DNA from: Lentisphaeria bacterium
GTDB lineage: Bacteria > Verrucomicrobiota > Lentisphaeria > Victivallales > Victivallaceae
Assembly (NCBI GenBank): GCA_017456285.1
Contig: JAFTJQ010000025.1
Coordinates: 1 to 45,079, forward strand
DNA length: 45,079 bases
Direction of reading: 5' to 3'
The notes below the pieces were generated by a model. The model was given only the letters and a program-made list of their open reading frames with translations. It did not search any database and was not told where the DNA came from. The stretch's first letter is position 1. The number at the start of each line of letters is the position of its first letter. Shown here piece by piece: positions 16,360 through 23,794 of this stretch. The position numbers were made by a program, and so were the translations under genes.

Positions 16360-16384
16360 TTCTCTCCGATAAAATCGGAGAGAA
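16360..16384 (+). promoter_or_regulatory. Intercistronic hairpin
   Basis: A perfect 11-bp stem (TTCTCTCCGAT/ATCGGAGAGAA) with an AAA loop and no T tract, between the hydrolase and transporter genes. It probably affects message processing or stability rather than termination. Confidence 0.55.
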
Positions 16385-16404
16385 ATATAATAAGGTGTAA
16401 AATT

Positions 16405-17343
16405 ATGTTGGAAACAATAACAAATAGTTTAGCTTTTGGATTAATTGCCATGGTCATTGTCGGCGGTTCATGGTCGTTAGTTGGATTGGTTATGGGCGAT
16501 GCTCCCAAAAAAGGAATTGACTCAAGTTTAGTTCAGTTTTGGGGAGGATCTGTACCAGTTGTTGTTGGCTTAATTATTATTGGTTTTCAAGGTGGTTTGA
16601 ATTTTGAACAATATTCAGTTAAGACTTTTGCATGGACATTTTTTTGTTATGGTTTTGGTGGTTTTACCAATTTTTTCATGCTGGAAAATATGTCCAAAGC
16701 GATGCAGAATGGACCGAATGGGATTATCTGGTCAATTATCCAATCGGCAATGGTATTTCCATTTATAGTCGGAATATTGTTTTTTGGAGTTGAAGTTAAT
16801 ATTTTCAGAATTTTGGGAATTATTGGTTTGTTATTGGCTCTTGTTCTTTTTGGTATGGCAAAAAATAATGTTTCAACCGGCAAAACTTGGAAGTTACTTG
16901 CGTTTTCCTGTTTGGCTATTTGTGCGTTTCAACAGAATTTAATGACTATACCATCATATTTTGAGGAATCAAGAAATATTGGTAGCGTTATTAAAACAAC
17001 AATGACTTCGGTTGGATCGTTATCGGCGGCGATAGTTTTTGCCTTGTTCCAAGATGCTGAATATAAGAGAAGATTTTTTAAGGGAGTAACCAATACGAAA
17101 TTATGGGAATATATTTTGATTTTGCAGGGGTTTAGTTTAGTTTTTGCTTACACATTATTTTATCCGGGCATGAATGTTTTGGGTGCAAGGGGATTGGGTG
17201 GAATGTGTTATCCTTTATTGATTGGCTCATGTATTGTAACTTTTACTCTGACAAGCATTGTGTTTTTAAAGGAAAAGTTGCAAAAAATCCAAGTATTGGC
17301 ATTGGTGCTTTGTGTTTTGGGATTAATTTTTATCTGTTTATAA
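16405..17343 (+). CDS. DMT-superfamily transporter, about ten membrane helices
   Basis: A 312-residue inner-membrane protein almost wholly made of hydrophobic helices. Short loops, glycine-rich helix ends (GLIAMVIVGGSWSLVGLVMG, WGGSVPVVVGLIII) and two similar halves fit drug/metabolite transporters of the RhaT/GRP sugar-uptake type. VFLKEKLQKIQVLALVLCVLG at the end matches the last two helices of that group (E-K-L-x-x-x-Q). In this context it probably imports a mono- or oligosaccharide product. It follows the barrel hydrolase in the same orientation, separated by a hairpin. Confidence 0.7.
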   Translation: MLETITNSLAFGLIAMVIVGGSWSLVGLVMGDAPKKGIDSSLVQFWGGSVPVVVGLIIIGFQGGLNFEQYSVKTFAWTFFCYGFGGFTNFFMLENMSKAMQNGPNGIIWSIIQSAMVFPFIVGILFFGVEVNIFRILGIIGLLLALVLFGMAKNNVSTGKTWKLLAFSCLAICAFQQNLMTIPSYFEESRNIGSVIKTTMTSVGSLSAAIVFALFQDAEYKRRFFKGVTNTKLWEYILILQGFSLVFAYTLFYPGMNVLGARGLGGMCYPLLIGSCIVTFTLTSIVFLKEKLQKIQVLALVLCVLGLIFICL

Positions 17344-17365
17344 TATAGGTTAAAAGAGGTTAAAA

Positions 17366-18382
17366 ATGTTTATTGTCGGTTATAATCAAAATGCTGGTAG
17401 CAAATTGATAAAGACAATTATAGAAAATCGGGAAAATATACAAGAAATTTATTTTGCTTGGGGTGATATTCCGTCAGGTCGCGGATGTAATTACAAATCT
17501 GAAATTGATGAATTCAATTATACTAATCAACTCATCGAAGACTTGAAGATATTTAGCGAAAATGGCATTAAACAAAACTTACTTTTAAATGGTAATTGTT
17601 ATGGTAAATACAGCCAAGCAAGAGTTTTTTTTAATAAAATTGGCGATATTGTTGACTTTTTGCAGAGCAATTTTGCATTAAATTCGGTGACAACTTCTTC
17701 GCCATTGATTGCCAAATTTATTAAGCAAAATTTTGCTGACCTTCATGTGCGGGCGTCAGTTAATATGGAGATTGGCACAATTGAGGGAATGGATTATCTG
17801 GCAGATTATTTTGACGGTTTTTATTTAAAGCGAGAACTTAATCGTAACTTAAAAGCAATTAAAAATATTCGGCAATACTGCGATGATAATGGCAAAAAAC
17901 TCTATATGCTTGCCAATAGCGGTTGTTTAAACAACTGCTCATCGCACAATTTCCATGATAATTTAGTGGCTCATGAACATGAAATCAGTGAAATGGATAA
18001 TGCTTATGAGTTCAAAAGTTCATGCAGCTTGTATCTTGCCAAAGATAATAAGCGTGAGAAATTTTTAAGCATAAGTAACTTTATTCGTCCGGAAGACATT
18101 GAATTGTACTCTGAATTTTTCGATGGAATCAAACTTGCTACTCGCGTAAGTTATAACCCCGTCGAAATAATTATGGCGTATATTCAAAAGCGTTATCGCG
18201 GAAATTTGTTGAACTTGCTTGAACCAAATCACGCCCGACACTTTGCGCCGTCAATTATAGACAATAATCAAATTCCGTCAAATTGGGCAGAAAAAGTTGC
18301 TGATTGCAATAAAAATTGCAATCAATGCCAATACTGTTATCAAACATTAAAAAATTCATTAATAATATTAGGAAAGGATTAA
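17366..18382 (+). CDS. U32-peptidase-like protein with C-terminal cysteine cluster
   Basis: The 338-residue protein resembles the U32 (YhbU/UbiU-like) fold: a barrel with DGFYLKREL, then LANSGCLNNCSSHNFH (C187, C191), C220, and ISNFIRPEDIELYSEFFDGIKLATR, which is the family order. UbiU-type members bind a [4Fe-4S] cluster and act in oxygen-independent hydroxylation; others modify RNA. The C-terminus adds C314-x3-C318-x2-C321-x2-C324, a ferredoxin-like motif. It lies 3 bases before the QueG-like trio, so the four probably work together. Function not known. Confidence 0.65.
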   Translation: MFIVGYNQNAGSKLIKTIIENRENIQEIYFAWGDIPSGRGCNYKSEIDEFNYTNQLIEDLKIFSENGIKQNLLLNGNCYGKYSQARVFFNKIGDIVDFLQSNFALNSVTTSSPLIAKFIKQNFADLHVRASVNMEIGTIEGMDYLADYFDGFYLKRELNRNLKAIKNIRQYCDDNGKKLYMLANSGCLNNCSSHNFHDNLVAHEHEISEMDNAYEFKSSCSLYLAKDNKREKFLSISNFIRPEDIELYSEFFDGIKLATRVSYNPVEIIMAYIQKRYRGNLLNLLEPNHARHFAPSIIDNNQIPSNWAEKVADCNKNCNQCQYCYQTLKNSLIILGKD

Positions 18383-18385
18383 AAA

Positions 18386-19456
18386 ATGCTTACAAGCAAA
18401 ATGGTAAAAGACCTTGCCATACAAGCAGGTGCTGACTTGTGCGGAATTGGCGATATGTCCAGATTTGAAGGTGCGCCTCCGGATATGGACCCTCGCTATA
18501 TTTTCCCCGAAGCCAAAAGCGTAATCGGTTTGGTCTTCCGTATTCCTCGCGGAGTTCAGCAAGGAATTGAACAAGGAACTCAATTTTATCAATATCCCTC
18601 AATGGCGTATGGTGGAATTAATGAAATTTTTGCCCCGGCTGTATTGTTTCAAGTCGGTAAATTATTAGAAGACCATGGCTATGAGGCGGCAGTTTATCGA
18701 AATACTGGAGCTCGCGGTTCGGTTTCAGATATGGACGGCAGTCCCGGAAACACCCTCTCTCCCGAAGAACAAATTGAAGTCAATGAGCAGGCAAAAAACA
18801 AGGCGGCACACCACCGTTCTGTACAATTTACCCGTCCGGTTCGTGAAAATTCCGTTGCTCCCGACTTGCAGTTCCACTTCCGCTTGGCAGGTGTTGTTTG
18901 CGGTCTTGGTGAAATGGGATGGAGCAAGATGTTTTTGACTCCTGAATTTGGTCCATTACAGCGTTTGGCATTTATTTTTACTGATGCTGAACTTGAACCG
19001 GATCCGATGTATGACGGAGAACCTTTGTGCCGTCGCTGTATGGCTTGCGTAAATCAATGCCCCGGTGGTTGCTTGAGTAAAACTGAAAGCATCGTCGTAA
19101 ATGTCGGCGGTAAAAAATGCGAATGGGGCAAACTTGATGAGTGGAAATGTTATGCTTTCTACACGCATGGCGGCAGAAAGTTCAATCCATTTGTGCCGAA
19201 AGAAGTTTGGGATAAAAATGAAAATGGCGACTTAGACCTTTTAGAGGGTAAATGCGAAGCAAATGAAACTGAAATCATGAAAGTTTACGGTGCTTTGGAG
19301 AAATACTTCCCCTCTTGGGTCGGTTACAATATGGCAAAGTGCGGCGGTTGTATCAGAGCGTGTGTAAGCATGTTGGAGAAAAAAGGCGGTTGCATGGAAA
19401 AACGCTTTAAACGACCGCTTCGTACAGAGAAAAAACCGTGGGTTATGGATCGTTAG
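18386..19456 (+). CDS. QueG/reductive-dehalogenase-like Fe-S protein 1
   Basis: First of three tandem paralogues. The N-terminal part (PEAKSVIGLVFRIPRG, FAPAVLFQVGKLLEDHGYEA, GEMGWSKMFLTPEFGPLQRLAFIFTD) follows the order of epoxyqueuosine reductase QueG and reductive dehalogenases, which bind cobalamin there. The C-terminal half carries a double-cluster ferredoxin: C215-x2-C218-x2-C221-x3-C225-P, and C319-x2-C322-x3-C326. The HEAT-like tail of QueG is absent. At 356 aa it is the longest of the three, through insertions near residues 105-150 and 225-250. I infer a reductive step on a small molecule; cobalamin use is possible but not shown. Confidence 0.7.
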   Translation: MLTSKMVKDLAIQAGADLCGIGDMSRFEGAPPDMDPRYIFPEAKSVIGLVFRIPRGVQQGIEQGTQFYQYPSMAYGGINEIFAPAVLFQVGKLLEDHGYEAAVYRNTGARGSVSDMDGSPGNTLSPEEQIEVNEQAKNKAAHHRSVQFTRPVRENSVAPDLQFHFRLAGVVCGLGEMGWSKMFLTPEFGPLQRLAFIFTDAELEPDPMYDGEPLCRRCMACVNQCPGGCLSKTESIVVNVGGKKCEWGKLDEWKCYAFYTHGGRKFNPFVPKEVWDKNENGDLDLLEGKCEANETEIMKVYGALEKYFPSWVGYNMAKCGGCIRACVSMLEKKGGCMEKRFKRPLRTEKKPWVMDR

Positions 19457-19469
19457 GAGTTAAATAGAT

Positions 19470-20375
19470 ATGTTAAATGCTGAACTTATAAAGAAAAAAG
19501 CAATTGAGTATGGTGCAGATATTGTCGGTATCGGTGATATAAGTTATTACAAAGATACTATGGCACAGCGTGATCCTAAAAATATTCTTCCCGATGCAAC
19601 ATGTGTCATTGGGTGCGGTTTCCGCGTACCGAGAGCACTCTACAAGGCTATGGAAGAAAAACGCCAATACTTCAATTACACCCAACTTGGAGTGAAATTG
19701 ATTGATGAAGAGATGTCAGAAATTTTTCTCTTAAAAATGGCTGCATTAATTGAGAATGCTGGTTACGATGCCTGTGTGCAAAGAAATGTTTCAAACTTGC
19801 GTATAAAGGGAGACAAAACTACTAATCCGGAGTTGATAGATACTTATGAACTCGCTTTGGCAGAACCGGTTGCACCAAATAAAGTTGTGCCAGAAATCAT
19901 TATGGATTTTGCTGATTCAGCAAGAATTTGCGGACTTGGAAGCGTAAGTTGCAAGGGCAATGTTTTAGTACCGAAATTCGGGCCTTTTGTACGATTTGTC
20001 TTCATTGTAACCAATGCACCTTTGGCAACAGATAAACCTTTTGAAAAATCTCTTTGCGACAACTGTAAAGAATGCGAAAAAGCTTGTATTGGTAATGCAA
20101 TTACTAATGGTGAACTTAACTCTTGGCAATGTGCAGTCTATTATCGCGGTGCTCACAAGTCAAACCCATTTATGACTGATGAGTTCTTGAAAAATCACCC
20201 GGATAGAGAGGCAATTATCAACGGAGAATACAGGTTTGATAGCGAAAAAGCACGGTCAATTTACAAGGATTTAGACTTCCTGCCATCAAAAGCAACTGGT
20301 TATGCTCCATGTCTTTGTGGTAAATTGTGCGACATTGCTTGCTACAATCACTTAAAGGAGAAAAATTTATTATGA
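19470..20375 (+). CDS. QueG/reductive-dehalogenase-like Fe-S protein 2
   Basis: Second paralogue, 301 aa. It keeps the N-terminal pattern (AIEYGADIVGIGDIS, PDATCVIGCGFRVPRALYKAMEE), the LVPKFGPFVRFVFIVTNAPL strand, and clusters C196-x2-C199-x2-C202-x3-C206 and C281/C283/C287/C291. The proline after the fourth cysteine of the first cluster is replaced by isoleucine. It starts 13 bases after the first paralogue and overlaps the third by ATGA, so the three are translated together and may form one complex. Confidence 0.7.
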   Translation: MLNAELIKKKAIEYGADIVGIGDISYYKDTMAQRDPKNILPDATCVIGCGFRVPRALYKAMEEKRQYFNYTQLGVKLIDEEMSEIFLLKMAALIENAGYDACVQRNVSNLRIKGDKTTNPELIDTYELALAEPVAPNKVVPEIIMDFADSARICGLGSVSCKGNVLVPKFGPFVRFVFIVTNAPLATDKPFEKSLCDNCKECEKACIGNAITNGELNSWQCAVYYRGAHKSNPFMTDEFLKNHPDREAIINGEYRFDSEKARSIYKDLDFLPSKATGYAPCLCGKLCDIACYNHLKEKNLL

Positions 20376-21310
20376 TGACTTTGAAACAACAAATTATTGA
20401 TAAATTTATTGAGTATGGGGCAGATATTGTCCGTTTTGGACGAGTTGCAGATTGCCGAGATGAGGCTATTAAAAAAATTATGCCCGAAGCTAAAACTATT
20501 ATCTGCGGAGCTTTTCGTCAGCTTCGTGGAGCAAGACGCGGTATTGAAGAGGGTTCAACTTACTATCAATATACCACCAATGCAGTTGAGGTTTTGGAAG
20601 AAAATGTCATGCCGATTGCCATGTTAAAAGTTTGCAGCGTCCTTGAAGATGCGGGATTTGAAGCTCTCCCCCAACGCAGAAATCAAACCATCATGCAGGA
20701 GAGTAATAGCACTAATTTCGAGGTTGATTACCGTGAAATTTATCGCAATAAAGTTGCGGAAAATCAACTCAATTTTGAAATGTGTGCTGAAGATTGCAAC
20801 TTGGGAGAAAAGGGACTGTCTGGGTCAATTTTGACCGATGAGTTTGGACCTTTCCAAAGATATGTTTTTATCTTGACTGATGCTGAAATTGAAGCCGACC
20901 CCAAAGTCGTTCCGCACTTGTGCGATAATTGCCAAAAGTGTATTAACGCTTGTCCGGGTAAGGCTTTGAAAGCTGATGGCAGTCGCGACCCTTGGCAATG
21001 CTCTGCTTATTACATTGGCGCGAATATGACGAAAAATCCGTTTATGCCGCCGGAGGCTTTCGCCGATGATCCGGAGCGTTTGGCAATTATCTGCGGCGAA
21101 GCAAAGTTATCAGCAGAACGAGCAAAAGAGGTAATTGAACAAATTATCTATTATCCGCCGATTAAACATAGTTATTGGTCAAGTATTTGCGGCAAGGCTT
21201 GTGATACAGAGTGTTACATTCACTTGGAAGAGAAGGGCGTTTTGAAGAAACACTTTAAAACCCCTTTCAGAAAGCGTGAAAAATGGGAGTTGCCGATTCT
21301 TTCGGAGTAG
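20372..21310 (+). CDS. QueG/reductive-dehalogenase-like Fe-S protein 3
   Basis: Third paralogue, 312 aa from the ATG at 20372, which overlaps the preceding stop and has AAAGGAG 11 bases upstream (a second ATG follows directly at 20375). An in-frame start further upstream at 20327 lies inside the previous gene and is unlikely. Features: KFIEYGADIVRFGRV, PEAKTIICGAFRQLRGARRG, LTDEFGPFQRYVFILTDAEI, cluster C184-x2-C187-x2-C190-x3-C194-P, and a final CGKACDTEC. Closest to paralogue 2 at the C-terminus (CGK-x-CD-x2-C-Y-x-HL). Confidence 0.7.
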   Translation: MMTLKQQIIDKFIEYGADIVRFGRVADCRDEAIKKIMPEAKTIICGAFRQLRGARRGIEEGSTYYQYTTNAVEVLEENVMPIAMLKVCSVLEDAGFEALPQRRNQTIMQESNSTNFEVDYREIYRNKVAENQLNFEMCAEDCNLGEKGLSGSILTDEFGPFQRYVFILTDAEIEADPKVVPHLCDNCQKCINACPGKALKADGSRDPWQCSAYYIGANMTKNPFMPPEAFADDPERLAIICGEAKLSAERAKEVIEQIIYYPPIKHSYWSSICGKACDTECYIHLEEKGVLKKHFKTPFRKREKWELPILSE

Positions 21311-21338
21311 AAAATATAAATATATTAATTGCACAAAT

Positions 21339-21367
21339 TTGAGATTTTTGTTTTAGTTCATTATAAT
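21339..21367 (+). promoter_or_regulatory. Promoter of the XylA-like gene
   Basis: TTGAGA, 17-bp spacer, TATAAT, about 50 bases before the start. No CTGTC..CG..GACAG site is present, so this part of the locus may be controlled differently. Confidence 0.75.
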
Positions 21368-21420
21368 ATAGAAAAATAAAAAAGTATTAACAAACAACAA
21401 TTAACAAAAAGGAGTTTATT

Positions 21421-22458
21421 ATGAAACAAGGAACATTTAGATTCTCATTCGGACCATGGAACATTCATGAAGGAGCAGACCCTTTCGGTCCGGAAGTAAG
21501 ACACACAATCCCATTTAATGAAAAACTTGCCGCCTACAAAAAATTAGGTTTTGACGGAGTGCAATTTCACGACGATGATGCTGTGCCGAATATGGAAAAT
21601 TTAACTCCGGCTCAAATCATTAAAGAAGCGGAAGATTTGAAAAAAGTTCTTGATGATCATGGTTTGACGCCAGAATTTGTTGCTCCTCGTATGTGGTTTG
21701 CCCCACAGACAATTGACGGCGGTTATACAAATAATGATGCAGAATGTCGCAAGTATGCGTTAGAAAGAACTAAACGTACTATTGATATTGCCAAAGCTCT
21801 TGGTACTGATAATATTGTATTGTGGCTTGCACGTGAAGGTACTTATATTCGTGAAGCAAAAGATCCGGTTTGGGCAACTGAAAAAATTGCAGAAGCCTTG
21901 CAGATGATGCTTGATTATGATAAAGATATTCGCGTTATGATTGAGTCCAAACCAAATGAACCAATGGATCACACCTATATCCCGACTATCGGACATGCTA
22001 TTGCTATGGGCTTAATGACCAATGCACCGGAACGAGTTGGTTGCTTGATTGAAACTGCACACGCTTTGCTTGCAAACTTATCGCCATCTGATGAAATGGG
22101 TTTTGCAATGGCTCACAAAAAATTATGGAGTGTTCACTTGAATGATCAGAATAGTTTGAAATTTGACCAAGATTTAACTTTCGGTGCAGTTGACCCACGC
22201 CGCGCTTTAAATCAGGTTCGTGTCCTTGACCGTAATGGTTTCGGCAATAATGGTGAATGGGTTGGTTTGGATGTGAAAACCATGCGTACTCAGAAATCAG
22301 GTGTTGATATGAAACACTTGGAATACAGTCGCAAGATTTTCTTGAAACTTTTGGAAATTTCTCGTTCATTGGATGATGATACAATGAATGCTATGATTGC
22401 TGAACGTGATTATGAAGAGTTGAATTATTACATCCTTAATGCTATGTTGAAAGGTTAA
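21421..22458 (+). CDS. Xylose-isomerase-like sugar isomerase (class I XylA-like)
   Basis: A TIM-barrel aldose-ketose isomerase of 345 aa, cytoplasmic. It aligns with class I XylA: FSFGPWNIHEGADPFG, FHDDDAVPN with the catalytic histidine H50 and D53, then metal residues E175 and K177 in MIESKPNEP, E211 and H214 in IETAHALL, D249 and D251 in FDQDLTFG, and D284 in GLDVKTMR. The HIDLNGQ stretch of XylA is shortened to HLNDQN, and the protein is some 40 residues shorter, so it forms a side branch whose sugar may not be xylose. AAAGGAG ribosome site and own promoter. Confidence 0.8.
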   Translation: MKQGTFRFSFGPWNIHEGADPFGPEVRHTIPFNEKLAAYKKLGFDGVQFHDDDAVPNMENLTPAQIIKEAEDLKKVLDDHGLTPEFVAPRMWFAPQTIDGGYTNNDAECRKYALERTKRTIDIAKALGTDNIVLWLAREGTYIREAKDPVWATEKIAEALQMMLDYDKDIRVMIESKPNEPMDHTYIPTIGHAIAMGLMTNAPERVGCLIETAHALLANLSPSDEMGFAMAHKKLWSVHLNDQNSLKFDQDLTFGAVDPRRALNQVRVLDRNGFGNNGEWVGLDVKTMRTQKSGVDMKHLEYSRKIFLKLLEISRSLDDDTMNAMIAERDYEELNYYILNAMLKG

Positions 22459-22485
22459 TAAAAATTATTTTCAGTGGAGATAGCT

Positions 22486-23784
22486 ATGAGAAATGTAAAA
22501 GACTTTGGTGCCGTAGGTGATGGTATTACTTTAGATACAATTGCAGTACAAAATGCACTCGATGCAGGTGGAATTGTCTATTTCCCTGCAGGAACTTATG
22601 TCTGCGGAACACTCTTTTTGCGATCTAATGGCGGGATCGAATTGGATATGGGAGCAACTTTGCTTGCTTCCCCAAATAAAGAAGATTACAATTCTGATGA
22701 TTTCCTGCCGGAAAACTATGTCTATCCGGGAGAATGTGCTACAGGCGCTCATTTTATTGTTGGTTACAATGTTGAAAATGTTGTAGTTCGTGGTGTCGGT
22801 AAAATTGACGGTAATCAAAGTGCATTTTTCGCACCTCCACCTCGTGAAGAACCGGGATGCTATGAAACTGTAACGTGGCGTCCCGGGCAAATGATTTGGA
22901 TTTGCAATTCGAAAAAAGTTACTTTTGAAAATGTTGAACTCTGTAATTCAACTTTCTGGACACTTTTCTTTTTCGGCTGCGAAAATGTAATTTGTCATGC
23001 GTTGAATGTATGGAATCATCCATGGACGCCAAATGGTGATGGCATCAGCGTTGACTGTTGTAAGAATGTAACAATTAGTGATTGTCTGATTAATACCGGC
23101 GATGATTGTATTGTAGTTCGAGGGGCAAGTGAAATTTTGAGAAGAGATGCTGTTTGTGAAAATATTATGGTCACTAACTGCGTCCTCCGAACTATTTGTA
23201 ATGCAGTTCGCATCGGAGTTGGCGAGGGAACTATTCGCCGTTGCTGTTTTTCAAATATTTCAATTCAAGACAGCCGAACCGGAATCTGTATGGCAACACA
23301 ATACTTCAAAGGCTCTTCGGTTTTAATTGAAGATATTATGTTTAATAACTTACGAATTGATGCACAAAGACCATTTTCATTTCACAGTAATGCGTGGCTT
23401 GATAGTGAACTTGGCGGGGTAGAAAAACCAATTAGAAAAATTAGTTTTAACCATGTCCGAGGCACAGCTTCTAATGCTATGATTATTGATGGTTATGCTC
23501 CCGGAGATATTTACGATATTCAGTTCAATGATATGATTTTGGAAGTTGCAGAACCCAAAGGGGAAATTACTTATCTAAATGAATCTGGAGATTTTACTGA
23601 ACGCTTAATTATTATCCCTGAATCAATCTTTTTTATCCGCCATGCAGAAAGAGTAACGTTTAATTCCTGTGAAATACGCAGAGTAGGAGATTGTCCAAAC
23701 TATAAATATGATATTTTGGGAATAAAATCTCCGGGGTTAAAAGTATATAATTCTATTTTTAATGGCGAAATTAAAGAAAAATAA
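22486..23784 (+). CDS. Divergent GH28 (polygalacturonase-like) beta-helix protein
   Basis: The start at 22486 is set by GGAG six bases upstream; GTG at 22474 is too close to it. The protein is a right-handed beta-helix opening with KDFGAVGDGITLDT. Of the GH28 catalytic elements it keeps N183-G-D185 (NGDGISVD) and D206-D207 (NTGDDC), but the GHG element is replaced by CNAVRIG, with N239 at the histidine position. There is no signal peptide (433 aa), so it is cytoplasmic. I infer hydrolysis of a glycosidic bond in an imported oligosaccharide, possibly with a non-galacturonate substrate. Confidence 0.8.
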   Translation: MRNVKDFGAVGDGITLDTIAVQNALDAGGIVYFPAGTYVCGTLFLRSNGGIELDMGATLLASPNKEDYNSDDFLPENYVYPGECATGAHFIVGYNVENVVVRGVGKIDGNQSAFFAPPPREEPGCYETVTWRPGQMIWICNSKKVTFENVELCNSTFWTLFFFGCENVICHALNVWNHPWTPNGDGISVDCCKNVTISDCLINTGDDCIVVRGASEILRRDAVCENIMVTNCVLRTICNAVRIGVGEGTIRRCCFSNISIQDSRTGICMATQYFKGSSVLIEDIMFNNLRIDAQRPFSFHSNAWLDSELGGVEKPIRKISFNHVRGTASNAMIIDGYAPGDIYDIQFNDMILEVAEPKGEITYLNESGDFTERLIIIPESIFFIRHAERVTFNSCEIRRVGDCPNYKYDILGIKSPGLKVYNSIFNGEIKEK

Positions 23785-23794
23785 AGGAAAACTA

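Noticed and set aside
18386-21310. Calling one of the three paralogues queG to match the que genes at 43040-44785
   Set aside because: They lack the C-terminal HEAT-like region, are some 22 kb away in a sugar locus, and come as three diverged copies.
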